Source: Sediminivirga luteola
GTDB taxonomy: Bacteria > Actinomycetota > Actinomycetes > Actinomycetales > Brevibacteriaceae
DNA length: 64,000 bases
NCBI RefSeq assembly: GCF_014639315.1
Contig: NZ_BMFY01000003.1
Coordinates: 280,040-344,039 of the forward strand
Direction: 5' to 3'
Shown: positions 43,007 to 51,919 of the stretch, in pieces
Layout: the number at the start of each line of letters is the position of its first letter
Position numbering within the stretch: the stretch's first letter is position 1
The notes under the pieces: model-generated
The model's database searches: none
Told to the model about the DNA's origin: nothing
Seen by the model: only the letters and a program-made list of their open reading frames with translations
Made by a program: the position numbers and the translations under genes

Positions 43007-44154
43007 ATCCCCTCGAAGGCCTCGAGGGTGCAGGTGATGTCGTGCCGCCTGGCCATCTCCCGCCCGGCCTGGCCCATCGCGGCGAGCTCGTCCTCGGGCA
43101 TGCCCGCCATCCGGTCGAAGATCCCGGCGAGCTGATCCACGTCGCCGGGCCGGAAGAGATGCCCGTTGCGGCCCTCGGAGACCAGATGAGGCAGTGCCAC
43201 GGCATTGGCCAGGACGACGGGTTTGGACGAGGCCATCGCCTCCAGGGTGGCGATGCTCTGCAGCTCCGCGGTGGAGGGCATGCAGAAGAACGTGCAGCGG
43301 GCATAGGCACGGCGCAGCGCAGCCTCGGGGACATTGCTGGCGAAGTCCACCCTGTCGGCCACGCCCAGGTCCGCGGCGAGCTGCTTGAGCACCGGAAGCT
43401 GGTCGCCCGAGCCGATGATGTGGGCCCTCAGCCGCAGCCCTGGGTCACTCTTGGCAAGAGCCCGGATGATGAGGTCGATGTGCTTCTCCTGGGAGAGCCT
43501 GCCGACGAACAGGACCGTGGGATCCCCCGCCCGGCGGTCGTCCTCGTCCTCGCCGGTGGCGCCGTAGCCGCTGAGGTCGATGCCGCAGGAGATCGCGCGG
43601 ATCGGCTGGGTGAATCCGTTCTGGGTCAGCAGATCAGCCGCCAGCTGCGTCGGCACCGTGATGACGTCGGTGGATTCGAATGTGCGCCGCAGATCCCACC
43701 AGGCCGCCCCGGTCGCCGCGTCGAGCACCCGCCGGGGGGCACGGACGTAAGGGCGCACATTGTCCGGCATGAAGTGGTTGGTTGAGACCACCGGGATGCC
43801 CCGTCTGCGCGCCTCGGACATCCCGAACCTGCCCAGCACGAAATGCGCCTGGGCGTGCACCACGTCCGGCTCGATGGCGTCCAGCAGCCGGGCGACGGCG
43901 GGCTTGGTCTCCCACGGCAGGCAGATCGTCCAGGTCGGGTGCGGGTACCAGCGGTGCGCGCGGACCCGGTGCACCGTCACGCCCTCGTACTCGCTCACGC
44001 CCGGCCGGCCGGTGGGGGAGGGAGCGATCACGTGCACATCGTGCCCGCGGCCAGCCAATCCCGAGGCCAGCCGTTCGGCGAAGCGGGCCGCGCCGTTGAT
44101 CTCCGGCGGGAACGTCTCGGTGGGAATGGCGATCCGAAGCGTCCTGGCGGTCAC
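42970..44154 (-). CDS. Glycosyltransferase family 4 (GT-B fold)
   Basis: A 394-residue GT-B glycosyltransferase. The N-terminal domain starts RIAIPTETFPPEINGAARFA (about 6-25) with the Gly loop. The C-terminal nucleotide-sugar domain has VLFVGRLSQEKHIDLIIRA (about 214-232), FFCMPSTAELQSIATLEAMA (about 302-321, the E-x7-E motif) and NGHLFRPGD. It resembles GDP-mannose or glycolipid transferases of actinobacteria; the donor and acceptor are not determinable. GTG 44154 with GGAG about 4 bases upstream is preferred over an upstream ATG that would add 32 Pro/Ala-rich residues. A DMT permease gene follows in the same direction upstream, 64 bases away. Confidence 0.87.
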   Translation of the reverse strand: MTARTLRIAIPTETFPPEINGAARFAERLASGLAGRGHDVHVIAPSPTGRPGVSEYEGVTVHRVRAHRWYPHPTWTICLPWETKPAVARLLDAIEPDVVHAQAHFVLGRFGMSEARRRGIPVVSTNHFMPDNVRPYVRAPRRVLDAATGAAWWDLRRTFESTDVITVPTQLAADLLTQNGFTQPIRAISCGIDLSGYGATGEDEDDRRAGDPTVLFVGRLSQEKHIDLIIRALAKSDPGLRLRAHIIGSGDQLPVLKQLAADLGVADRVDFASNVPEAALRRAYARCTFFCMPSTAELQSIATLEAMASSKPVVLANAVALPHLVSEGRNGHLFRPGDVDQLAGIFDRMAGMPEDELAAMGQAGREMARRHDITCTLEAFEGIYTRLVNGESPV

Positions 44155-44218
44155 GTGGCTCCGTTCCGTCGGTGGTGCAGGGGTCGGTGTACCGGCGCGT
44201 GGCGGGGCGGATGCGGCC

Positions 44219-45166
44219 TCATCGTCGTGCCGCCGTACGCACGCGTACATCGGGATGATAGTTGGCCAGGACGATGACTCCGCCGCAGGCAGCCGCTCCG
44301 AAGAGGCACATCAGGCCCAACCCTACAAGAGAAGCGCCCGCGGCCTCGCCCAGCACGAGGGCGCCGAGCAGGACCGCGATGACCGGGTCCACCACCGTCA
44401 GCCCGGCGATGACGGTTTCCGGCGGTCCGCTCGCGTAGGCGAGCTGTACCAGCCAGGAGCCCAGGAGCCCGGCGCCCAGGGCGGTGAGGACGTTGAACCA
44501 CGACACACCCCCCAGGCCGCTGTGCATGAGCTGCCCGGCGACGACGTGCACGGTGGTCGCCACGCAGGCGAAGAGCACGCCGGCCACGCCGATGAGGATC
44601 AGCTGCGGCGGCCGTCTCACGAGAGCGACGAGCAGGGTGCTGGGCACCAGCACGGCAAGGGTGATCCAGGCCAGGGGATGGGCCTCGGCGCCCAGATGCA
44701 GTTGCGCAGTGGCCTTGATCGCCGAGGTGGTCACGAAGGCGGTCACGCCGACGATGCAGATCACCACCGCCGCCACGACGCGCTTGGGCAGCCGGACCTT
44801 GCGGACATAGACCCCCAGCAGCACCGAGATGATGAGGGACAGGGCGCCGACCGGCTGGACGACCATCACCGGGGCCAGAGCGAGCGCACCGACATTGAGC
44901 GCGGTCCCGGCGCCCATGAAACCGAGGCCGATCATCCAGCGGGGGCTGCGCAGCAGCGCGGCGATCCGGCGCAGCCGCAAGCCCGGCTCCGGCTGAGGCT
45001 GTTCGGGCGCAGGCGCCGTGCGCATCTTCTGCGTCGTCTGCGCCACCGGTGTGGTCTGCGCCTTCTGGGCACCGAGCGCCTGCACCGCGGAGTGCTGGAA
45101 ATGCGCGCCGTAGGCGAGGCCGCCCGCGGAGAGCGCGGCGAGGAGAATCGCCAGTGCCGTCGTCAC
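44219..45166 (-). CDS. DMT-superfamily transporter
   Basis: A 315-residue membrane protein with nine or ten hydrophobic segments and two repeated EamA-like halves. The first helix is followed by an unusual soluble stretch of Gln/Thr/Pro/Ala-rich residues (about 35-62) before the remaining helices. LAPVMVVQPVGALSLIISVLLG (about 98-119) and VDPVIAVLLGALVLGEAAG (about 258-276) are typical EamA signatures. The substrate is unknown; association with a glycosyltransferase is recurrent in actinobacteria. GTG at 45166 is the start. Confidence 0.82.
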   Translation of the reverse strand: MTTALAILLAALSAGGLAYGAHFQHSAVQALGAQKAQTTPVAQTTQKMRTAPAPEQPQPEPGLRLRRIAALLRSPRWMIGLGFMGAGTALNVGALALAPVMVVQPVGALSLIISVLLGVYVRKVRLPKRVVAAVVICIVGVTAFVTTSAIKATAQLHLGAEAHPLAWITLAVLVPSTLLVALVRRPPQLILIGVAGVLFACVATTVHVVAGQLMHSGLGGVSWFNVLTALGAGLLGSWLVQLAYASGPPETVIAGLTVVDPVIAVLLGALVLGEAAGASLVGLGLMCLFGAAACGGVIVLANYHPDVRVRTAARR

Positions 45167-45360
45167 ACCCGTCCCATCTGTTGAGCGCCGTCTGCCCCTA
45201 ACGATAGGGGGCCGGAGGCCGCGCGACGCCTTTTGCGCGGGCCGTTCACAGAGTGTTCTTGAACACGGAGGAGATCACCCGCGTCCAGGCGGGGGACAGC
45301 CCCCGGAGGCGGCGGGGGGAAACCCGCGCGGGACACGTTGCGGCCTTTCGGCGGTATGCG
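45167..45360. other. Intergenic sequence with no recognisable gene
   Basis: This stretch holds G/C-rich imperfect repeats (GGCGGGGGGAAACCC and similar) but no frame with a start, ribosome binding site and coding look. It separates the DMT gene promoter from the tRNA-Asn terminator. Confidence 0.5.
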
Positions 45361-45407
45361 AAGACCCCCGCCGTGCCGCGATCTCCTCGCGGTGCGACGG
45401 GGGTCTT
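45361..45407 (-). terminator. Terminator downstream of tRNA-Asn
   Basis: AAGACCCCCG (45361-45370) pairs with CGGGGGTCTT (45398-45407), with a further internal stem (CCGCGA/TCGCGG). It lies 11 bases beyond the 3' end of tRNA-Asn on the minus strand. Confidence 0.6.
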
Positions 45408-45417
45408 CTTCGTGCTG

Positions 45418-45490
45418 CTCCCCCGGCTGGGCTCGAACCAGCGACCCTTCGATTAACAGTCGAATGCTCTGCCAACTGAGCTACAGGGGA
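45418..45490 (-). tRNA. tRNA-Asn (GTT)
   Basis: The 73-base gene folds with acceptor TCCCCTG/CGGGGGA, D-arm GCTC/GAGC, anticodon stem TTCGA/TCGAA with loop CTGTTAA (GTT anticodon), and T-arm GCTGG/CCAGC. The discriminator is G and the CCA end is not encoded. Confidence 0.97.
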
Positions 45491-45606
45491 ATGGCCCCAA
45501 CGGGCCGTTCACGAGCTACAACTCTAGCAGAGTTGCCCGCCGATGTGAAAACGCGCGGGGCAGGAACCGGCCGACGTACATCAGCCCGCGTAGGCGGCCC
45601 CTCATG

Positions 45607-45650
45607 GCAGAGGCGCAGGCCCCCGGCGCGCCGGGAATCTGCGCCTCTGC
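45607..45650 (-). terminator. Terminator of the symporter-amidohydrolase operon
   Basis: GCAGAGGCGCAG (45607-45618) pairs perfectly with CTGCGCCTCTGC (45639-45650), enclosing a second GC hairpin. It lies 15 bases after the symporter stop codon. Confidence 0.75.
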
Positions 45651-45664
45651 AGGACGATCAGACC

Positions 45665-47161
45665 TCAGCGGACGGTCCGCGTCGCCTCCGCGTCGTCCAG
45701 CGCCGCGGCGTCCTCCTCGGGGGAGAGCCCGGCGAAGTCGACCAGCCGGCCCCTGTCGATCACGTGGAAGACGATGTAGGTGAGGATGGAGGCCGGGAAG
45801 CCCAGGAACACCGGGTGGACGGGGTTGTCGAAGCCGAGGCTCACGAGCGTCCAGCCGACGGAGATGCCCAGGCCGACCCACATCGCCGTGATGGCGCCGC
45901 GGCCGGAGACCTTCTTGGCGTACAGCGCCACCACCGCCGGGAACAGCAGGCCGGAGACCAGCATCGCGGTGCCGGTCACCCACAGCTCCACCAGGCGCGG
46001 CACTGCGAGCGCCAGGGCGAGTGCCACCACGCCGGTGATCACGACGGAGATGCGGCTCCACCGCAGCAGGGTCTTCTGGTCCGGCTTGCCGGGAAGCAGC
46101 GGGCGGATCACGTCGTTGACGATCGAGGAGGCGCCGCACATGAAGAACGAGTCCGCGCAGGAGATCACGGTCGCCAGCAGCGCGACGATCAGCACGATCA
46201 CGAGTTCGAACGGCAGCAGGTGCGAGATGAGCTCGTAGTAGATCAGGCTCGGGTCCTCGGACTCGATCTGCAGGCCGTACCGCGCCCAGACGCCCATCCA
46301 CACGACCATCACCACGGTCACGGTCATCAGCACGATGGAGATCCAGTAGCCGGTGGTGACCACCTTGAGGCTCTTGCCGGCCCAGGCGCGCTGCCACAGG
46401 TCCTGGCGGACGAGCTGGTAGGCACCGACGGTGAGGGCATAGACGGCCACCTCGGTGAACCCGATGTTCATCGGGCTGAGCATCTCCACCTCGCCGAGGG
46501 CCTCGGCGTTGGCGCGGATCTGGTCGAAGTCCCCGGCCGTGACCATGACCAAGACGAAGAGACCGAACACCGCCACGGTCTGGATGGTGCCGTGGAAGGC
46601 GTCCTGCCAGACCACGGCCTTCAGCCCCCCGAACACCGTCTTGAGCGTCAGCATGATCGCGGAGACGATGATGGCCGTCGTCATCGGCACGCCGGCCACC
46701 AGGTTCAGCACCAGGCCGATGGCGACGAACTGCATGCCGGTGATGGAGGCGTAGGCGGTCAGCACCGACAGCGCGGTGGGGATCCGCGCGGCTCGGCCGA
46801 ACCGGTGCGCGGTGAAGTCCCCGATGGTCACGTAGTTGTGGGCGTCACCGAGCTTGCGGATCCGCTTGATCAGGAACACCGCCATGATCAGGCTCGCCAG
46901 CAGGATGACCACGTTGAACCATTGCTCGCCCATGCCGAGGGTGTAGCCGTTGGTCATGATGCCCAGCAGCAGGGAGCCGCCGATGGCGGTGCCGACATAG
47001 GTGAGGATCAGCGGGAAGAGGCTCACGTTCCGCGAGGCCACGTTGTAGTCGTCGTAGGTGCGGATCTGCTTGATGCCGATCCACACGGACACGCCGATCA
47101 GGAATATGAAGTAGGCGATGGTGATGACCGCGAGGACGCTCGCCTCGGATTCTGTGAACAC
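45665..47161 (-). CDS. Sodium:solute symporter family protein
   Basis: A 498-residue secondary transporter with about 13 transmembrane helices in the order of the SSS family. GTAIGGSLLLGIMTNGY (about 56-72), AITGM in helix 5, and the WQDAFHGTIQ loop near 180 are family-typical. The sodium-site helix near 330-350 reads LLATVISCADSFFMCGAS. The GTG start is preceded by AGGAGGG at 6 bases. The substrate is unknown. The amidohydrolase lies 26 bases upstream in the same operon, which suggests import of an amide or ureide substrate, but this is an inference from position. Confidence 0.85.
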   Translation of the reverse strand: MFTESEASVLAVITIAYFIFLIGVSVWIGIKQIRTYDDYNVASRNVSLFPLILTYVGTAIGGSLLLGIMTNGYTLGMGEQWFNVVILLASLIMAVFLIKRIRKLGDAHNYVTIGDFTAHRFGRAARIPTALSVLTAYASITGMQFVAIGLVLNLVAGVPMTTAIIVSAIMLTLKTVFGGLKAVVWQDAFHGTIQTVAVFGLFVLVMVTAGDFDQIRANAEALGEVEMLSPMNIGFTEVAVYALTVGAYQLVRQDLWQRAWAGKSLKVVTTGYWISIVLMTVTVVMVVWMGVWARYGLQIESEDPSLIYYELISHLLPFELVIVLIVALLATVISCADSFFMCGASSIVNDVIRPLLPGKPDQKTLLRWSRISVVITGVVALALALAVPRLVELWVTGTAMLVSGLLFPAVVALYAKKVSGRGAITAMWVGLGISVGWTLVSLGFDNPVHPVFLGFPASILTYIVFHVIDRGRLVDFAGLSPEEDAAALDDAEATRTVR

Positions 47162-47187
47162 GGTTCCCTCCTGGGATAGTGGCGGAT

Positions 47188-48831
47188 TCAGCCGTCGATG
47201 CGGGTGTCCGCGGGGTCGACGCGGGTGCCCGCCGAGTAGACGGCCACGGGGGCGAGGGTGAGCAGGTCGGTGGGTTCGAGCGCGAAGGGATCGCGGTCGA
47301 GGACTTGGAGGTCCGCGTGGGCTCCCGACGTCAGCGTGCCCAGGCGGTCCTCCTCGAACGAGCCGTAGGCGGCGTCTCGGGTGTAGGCCCGGATCGCCTC
47401 GGCCAGGGTGATGTTCTGCTCCCGGTCGAGCACGACGCCGGAGGAGGTGGTGCGGGTGGTGGCGGCGTAGATGCCCTCCCACGGGTTGCCGTTCACGACC
47501 GGAGCATCGGAGTTGCCCGGCGCGACGATCCCGTGGTCCAGGAAACTGCGGTGCGGATAGGCCCGTTTCACCCGCTCGGGACCGAGCACGCGCAGGTACG
47601 AATCGCCCAGGTGGTAGACGAACGCCACGGAGGACGAGGCGATGAGGTTCCATTCGGCGAGCGCGTCGAGGTGCGCCGGCAGCGGCAGGGCGCAGTGCTC
47701 GATCCGGTTGCGCATAGTGGTGAGGAACTCCCGCTCCTCAGGGGTGTCCAGGGCGCCGAGTGCACCGAGGGCCTGATCGAGGGCGCGTTCGCCGATGCCG
47801 TGGACGGCCAGTCGCAGGCCGCCCCGGACCGCGCGCCGCAGCTGGTGCAGGAGGGTCTCGTCCTCGATGTACAGCAGTCCGGTGTCCTCGGTGCCTTCGA
47901 AGGCGCAGGACACCGCCGCGGTGCGCCCGCCGACGCTCCCGTCGAGCATGAACTTCATCCCCTGGATCCGCATCCGGTCATCGCCGAGGCCCGAGGCGAT
48001 GCCGGCGCCGAGGGCGTGATCCAGCACGCCCTCCATCCCGGCCTGGCTGAGCGCCCAGAGCCACGGCCGGAAACGGATCCGCAGCTGTCCGGCCTGCCCG
48101 GCGCGGCTGTAGTACCGCAGATGGGGAGCCAGCGTGGACATATCGTGCGCGGTGGTCACGCCCCAGGAGATGAACGCGTCCTGCGCCCGGGAGAACGCCT
48201 CGTCCCAGTCCTCGTCGGCGTAGGCGGGCGCGGCGATGTGATCCATCGCTTTCTCCTGGACCAGGCCGGTCATCCGGCCCGCCTCGTCGCGGACGAAGCG
48301 GCCCCCGGGCGGGTCCGCGACGTCCTCGTCGATGCCGGAGGCCCGCAACGCGGCCGTGTTGGCGACCAGCATGTGGCGGCAGGTGCGGGTCAGGACCACG
48401 GGCACGTCCCCGGACACGGCGTCCAGGTCTTCGCGGGTGGGCCCGCGGCCTTCGGCCAGGAAGGTCTCCTCCCAGCCGCTGCCGCGCACCCATTCGCCCG
48501 GCGCGGCAGTCCGGACGGCGCCGTCGACCGCCGCCACGATGGCCTGCACGCTGGGCGCGGCGGCCGGGCGGAGGTCGAGTTCCATGAGCGAGATGCCCAG
48601 CATCCCCGGATGGGCGTGCGATTCGATGAAGCCGGGCATCAGATAGCGCCCGTCGAGGTCGACTACCTCGGCCCTGCCGGCAGCCGCGCTGCCCGGCTCG
48701 GTGATGATGCCGTCGACGACGTGCAGCGACGAGGGTTCGGTGAACCCTTCCCCGGTGAAGAGACGGGCGTTGCGGAATTCCAGCGCGTGCCCGTCATGCG
48801 GACCGGCGGACGTCGGAGTGGCAGGGAGCAT
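47188..48831 (-). CDS. Amidohydrolase family protein (YtcJ-like, amidohydrolase 3)
   Basis: A 547-residue metal-dependent hydrolase. Zinc-ligand marks are GFIESHAHPG (about 72-81), a central His region LAVHGIGERALDQAL (about 335-349), RIEHCAL (about 377-383) and NSDAPVVNGNPWEGI (about 450-464, catalytic Asp). The length and pattern match YtcJ/NfdA-type enzymes, which cleave N-formyl or amide bonds of small molecules. ATG 48831 is chosen; the in-frame codons upstream are basic and lack family similarity. The symporter gene follows 26 bases later. Confidence 0.85.
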   Translation of the reverse strand: MLPATPTSAGPHDGHALEFRNARLFTGEGFTEPSSLHVVDGIITEPGSAAAGRAEVVDLDGRYLMPGFIESHAHPGMLGISLMELDLRPAAAPSVQAIVAAVDGAVRTAAPGEWVRGSGWEETFLAEGRGPTREDLDAVSGDVPVVLTRTCRHMLVANTAALRASGIDEDVADPPGGRFVRDEAGRMTGLVQEKAMDHIAAPAYADEDWDEAFSRAQDAFISWGVTTAHDMSTLAPHLRYYSRAGQAGQLRIRFRPWLWALSQAGMEGVLDHALGAGIASGLGDDRMRIQGMKFMLDGSVGGRTAAVSCAFEGTEDTGLLYIEDETLLHQLRRAVRGGLRLAVHGIGERALDQALGALGALDTPEEREFLTTMRNRIEHCALPLPAHLDALAEWNLIASSSVAFVYHLGDSYLRVLGPERVKRAYPHRSFLDHGIVAPGNSDAPVVNGNPWEGIYAATTRTTSSGVVLDREQNITLAEAIRAYTRDAAYGSFEEDRLGTLTSGAHADLQVLDRDPFALEPTDLLTLAPVAVYSAGTRVDPADTRIDG

Positions 48832-48977
48832 GCGTCCGAGTGTGGCATACCGCACACTCGGCCCGCCGCCCTCCCTGGCCCTCCTCGCGCGGTCCGGGAC
48901 AGGTTTTACACTGCCGTGATTTTTTACAACAGGTAGAATGTGCAAACGACCCGTTCGCCTACCTGAAGGAAGGGCAT

Positions 48978-49349
48978 ATGCCCCGTCTCACCATCGCACT
49001 CGGCATCGTCCTGGTCGTGCTCGGCCTCATCTCCTACGCGGCGACGGCGTTCGCCAGCTGGACCGCGCTGATCCCGTCCATCCTGGGTCTGCTGCTCCTG
49101 ATCTTCGGCCTCGTCGGGCTCAAGCGTCCCAAGCTCGGTATCCACGTCGCCCTCGTGATCGCCGCGGTCGGCATCGCCGGCACGGCGATGAACGTGATGC
49201 AGCTCGGAGACCTGTTCGCCGGCACCGCCGAGCGCCCCGCTGCCGTGATCGTCAGCACTATCACCTTCGTGCTGCTGATCGCCTATGTGATCGCCGGTGT
49301 GCGCTCGTTCATCAACGCGCGCCGCTGGAAGGACCAGCAGGCCGCCTGA
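48978..49349 (+). CDS. Small integral membrane protein of unknown function
   Basis: A 123-residue protein with three or four hydrophobic helices (about 5-25, 28-48, 55-76 and 88-110) and a short basic/polar tail. No conserved catalytic motif is recognised. GAAGGAAGGG before the ATG is a strong ribosome binding site. TACAACAGGTAGAAT upstream could serve as a promoter. It is divergent from the amidohydrolase operon. Confidence 0.65.
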   Translation: MPRLTIALGIVLVVLGLISYAATAFASWTALIPSILGLLLLIFGLVGLKRPKLGIHVALVIAAVGIAGTAMNVMQLGDLFAGTAERPAAVIVSTITFVLLIAYVIAGVRSFINARRWKDQQAA

Positions 49350-49414
49350 GCAGGCCGCATATCCCGGGCAGCCCGGGCCCGACGTGTCCGTGCGCGCGGC
49401 GGGTCCGGGTGGGA

Positions 49415-49420
49415 TATGAT
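49415..49420 (+). promoter_or_regulatory. -10 box upstream of the DUF3145 gene
   Basis: TATGAT lies 95 bases before the DUF3145 gene, leaving a leader of about 88 bases that ends in the strong site GAGGAGG. No -35 element stands out. Confidence 0.35.
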
Positions 49421-49514
49421 GAGCGTCAAGTGAATACGTGGTCGTCGTGACACCGGCGCGCATGTCCTTCGGATCGTAGGGGAAGACGTATCCAGAGGAT
49501 GATCGCGAGGAGGC

Positions 49515-50018
49515 ATGATGACCGAGATGACGAGGGGCGTTCTCTTCGTCCATTCCGCACCCCGTGCGCTGTGCCCGCATATCGAATGGGCAGCGGGCGG
49601 TGCCATTGACGCGCACGCGAAGTTCGCCTGGGCGCCGCAGCCGGCTGCCCCGGGGATGGTGCGCGCCGAAGTGGCGTGGCAGGCGCCGGCGGGTTCCGGC
49701 GCGCGGATCGCCTCCGCGCTGCGCGGTTGGGACAACCTGCGCTACGAGGTCACCGAGGAGCCCAGCCCGGGCGTCGACGGCGGCCGGTGGAGCTACACCC
49801 CGGATCTTGGCATCTTCCATGCCGTGACCGATGTGCACGGCAACATCCTGGTCCCGGAGGACCGTATCCGTCAGGCGCTGGAGGCCAGCGCCAAGGACCG
49901 CAGTCGCCTCGCCGAGGAGATGTCGCTGGCACTGGGTCAGGCCTGGGACAACGAGCTCGAGGTGTTCCGGCATGCCGGTGAGGGCGCGCCGGTCCGCTGG
50001 CTGCACAAGGTCGGCTGA
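49515..50018 (+). CDS. DUF3145 domain protein
   Basis: A 167-residue actinobacterial protein of unknown function. The family's conserved start TRGVLFVHSAPRALCPHIEWA (about 6-26), the middle YEVTEEPSPGVDGGRW and the DLGIFHAVTDVHGNILVPEDR block are present. Family genes often adjoin the fatty acid synthesis cluster, as here. A GAGGAGG site lies just before the paired ATG codons at 49515 and 49518. The role is not known. Confidence 0.85.
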   Translation: MMTEMTRGVLFVHSAPRALCPHIEWAAGGAIDAHAKFAWAPQPAAPGMVRAEVAWQAPAGSGARIASALRGWDNLRYEVTEEPSPGVDGGRWSYTPDLGIFHAVTDVHGNILVPEDRIRQALEASAKDRSRLAEEMSLALGQAWDNELEVFRHAGEGAPVRWLHKVG

Positions 50019-50080
50019 CCACCGCACGTCCTCGCGCGTTCTCCCCGGGTTCGCCGCGCTGTCCGAAGCACCGCGGGACA

Positions 50081-50127
50081 GCAGAAGACCGGTGGGTGAT
50101 CCTCGTCATCACCCACCGGTCTTCTGC
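50081..50127. terminator. Strong bidirectional terminator between DUF3145 and fabF
   Basis: GCAGAAGACCGGTGGGTGAT (50081-50100) pairs perfectly with its complement at 50108-50127, a 20-bp stem with a 7-base loop. It serves both convergent genes. Confidence 0.88.
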
Positions 50128-50232
50128 TATGTCCGCTCAGGTCTGGGCGTCGCCGCCGTGCGCCGTACCGCACGACCGGGCTTGGCACGCCTGGCTTTCA
50201 GCGTGCTCCATCAGCGCGCTCGGCTGGGCCCG

Positions 50233-51474
50233 TCACACCGTCCGGAACGCGGCGACGGCGTTGTGCCCGCCGAAGCCGAAGGAGTTGGACAGCGCCACGA
50301 ACTCTCCGTCCGGCAGGTCCCGTGCCTGGCCCAGCACCACATCGAGTTCGATCTGCTCGTCCACCGTGGTGGTGTTGATCGTCGGCGGTGCCTTCCGGTC
50401 CCGCAGCGCGAGCACCGTGAAGATCGCCTCGACCGCACCGGCGCCGCCGAGCAGGTGGCCGGTCTGCGACTTGGTGGCCGAGACCACGGCGTCAGCGGCG
50501 CTCCCGCCGAGCGCATTGTTGATCGCCACCGATTCGGGCACATCGCCCACCGGGGTGGAGGTGGCGTGCGCGTTGATGTGGCGGACATCGGCGGGCGTCG
50601 CGCCGGCTGAGTCGATCGCCTGGCTCATCGCCCGGGCCGAACCACGGCCCTCCGGCTCTCCGGCGGTGATGTGGTAGGCGTCGTTCGACAGGCCCCAGCC
50701 GGCCAGCTCGGCGTAGATCCTGGCGCCGCGGGCTTTGGCGTGCTCCTCGCGCTCCAGCACGAGGGAGCCGGCGCCTTCACCCATCACGAAGCCGTCGCGA
50801 TGGACGTCATAGGGGCGTGACGCGGTCTCAGGGGAGTCGGTGCGCCGGGACAGCGCCTTCATGGAGGAGAACGCCGCCAGCGTGAACGGGTGGACGGCGG
50901 ACTCGGCGCCGCCGGCGATGACCATGTCCGCCTGACCGCGGGTGAGCAGGTCGTAGGCCTGGCCGATGCTCTCGGTGGAGGAGGCGCAGGCCGAGACGAG
51001 GGTCTGCACGCCGGCCCGGGCACCGAAGGCCATGCCGATGGCGGCCGCGGGGCCGTTGGGCATGAGCATCGGCACGGTGAGCGGCATGACCCGGCGCGGG
51101 CCCTCTTCACGCAGGGTGTCCCAGCCGTTCAGGAGGGTCCACACCCCGCCGATGCCGGTGGCCCAGGAGACGGCCAGCCGTTCGGGCTCCACCTCCGGCG
51201 AGCCGGCGTCCTCGACGGCCTCACGGGCGGAGATCAGGGCGAGCTGGCTGGCCGGGTCGAGCCGCTTGGCCTCGACCCGGGTCAGCTTCTCGCCGACGAT
51301 GGCGGGATCCACGGTGGCGGCGAAGTCGACCGGAAGGCTGTACTTCTCCGCCCAGTCGTTCTGCAGGGTGCGGGCGCCCGAGGTTCCCTTCAGGGCTGCC
51401 TGCCAGCTGTCCGCGGCGGTGGCGCCCAGGGGTGTGACGGCACCGACGCCGGTGACGACGATTCTGGAAGTCAT
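50233..51474 (-). CDS. fabF: Beta-ketoacyl-ACP synthase II FabF
   Basis: The elongating condensing enzyme of fatty acid synthesis. The 413-residue protein carries the active Cys in LVSACASSTES (about 160-170), the catalytic His in INAHATSTPVGD (about 300-311) and the second His in KSQTGHLLGGAGA (about 331-343). The Lys and Phe gate residues (SFGFGGHN near 402) are also present. It is the last gene of the fasR-like, fabD, fabH, acpP, fabF operon. A palindromic hairpin separates it from acpP. Confidence 0.95.
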   Translation of the reverse strand: MTSRIVVTGVGAVTPLGATAADSWQAALKGTSGARTLQNDWAEKYSLPVDFAATVDPAIVGEKLTRVEAKRLDPASQLALISAREAVEDAGSPEVEPERLAVSWATGIGGVWTLLNGWDTLREEGPRRVMPLTVPMLMPNGPAAAIGMAFGARAGVQTLVSACASSTESIGQAYDLLTRGQADMVIAGGAESAVHPFTLAAFSSMKALSRRTDSPETASRPYDVHRDGFVMGEGAGSLVLEREEHAKARGARIYAELAGWGLSNDAYHITAGEPEGRGSARAMSQAIDSAGATPADVRHINAHATSTPVGDVPESVAINNALGGSAADAVVSATKSQTGHLLGGAGAVEAIFTVLALRDRKAPPTINTTTVDEQIELDVVLGQARDLPDGEFVALSNSFGFGGHNAVAAFRTV

Positions 51475-51505
51475 GGGGGTGAAACTCTCTTACGCGGTAG
51501 GGGGT

Positions 51506-51539
51506 GGTGACGCGGCCCGCCGGGGCCGGCCGCGTCACC
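51506..51539 (-). other. Hairpin between acpP and fabF
   Basis: GGTGACGCGGCC (51506-51517) pairs perfectly with GGCCGCGTCACC (51528-51539), a 12-bp stem with a 10-base loop, in the 86-base gap. There is no U-run, so it may be an RNA-stability or partial-attenuation element giving more acpP than fabF. Confidence 0.5.
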
Positions 51540-51560
51540 GGATGACGCTTGGGGGTTTCT

Positions 51561-51809
51561 TCAGGCGGAGGCCTTCACGATGTAGTCCACGGCGTCCTGG
51601 ACCGTGACGAGATCCTTCACGTCGTCGTCCGGGATGGTCACGCCGAACTTCTTCTCGGCGTTGACCACGATGGTCATCATGGAGATGGAGTCGATGTCGA
51701 GGTCGTCGGTGAACGACTTGGAGCCCTCGACGGCGTCCGCGGAGAGGCCCGTCTCCTCGTTGATGATCTCTGCGAGGCCCGCGAGAACCTCTTCCTGCGT
51801 ATGAGCCAT
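51561..51809 (-). CDS. acpP: Acyl carrier protein
   Basis: An 82-residue acidic ACP. Ser41, in the DLDIDSISMM segment, carries the phosphopantetheine arm; the DSL motif of other bacteria is DSI here. The four-helix pattern and length match type II fatty acid synthesis carriers. The gene is in the middle of the FAS II operon, 110 bases after fabH. GAGAGGAAGAC before the ATG is a strong ribosome binding site. Confidence 0.95.
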   Translation of the reverse strand: MAHTQEEVLAGLAEIINEETGLSADAVEGSKSFTDDLDIDSISMMTIVVNAEKKFGVTIPDDDVKDLVTVQDAVDYIVKASA

Positions 51810-51919
51810 TGTCTTCCTCTCTGGTGTTTTTCTCCTGCGCTTAAGCGGCGTCAGGATCGCGTCGGTAGAGTTTTACCCCGCCGATGATTGTACGGCACGG
51901 GCTTCGCCGCTTGCGGCGC

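Noticed and set aside
45338..47179. Long plus-strand frame across tRNA-Asn and the symporter gene (613 codons)
   Set aside because: It crosses a tRNA and is the antisense of a clear transporter gene. Its composition is antisense-like and it has no ribosome binding site.
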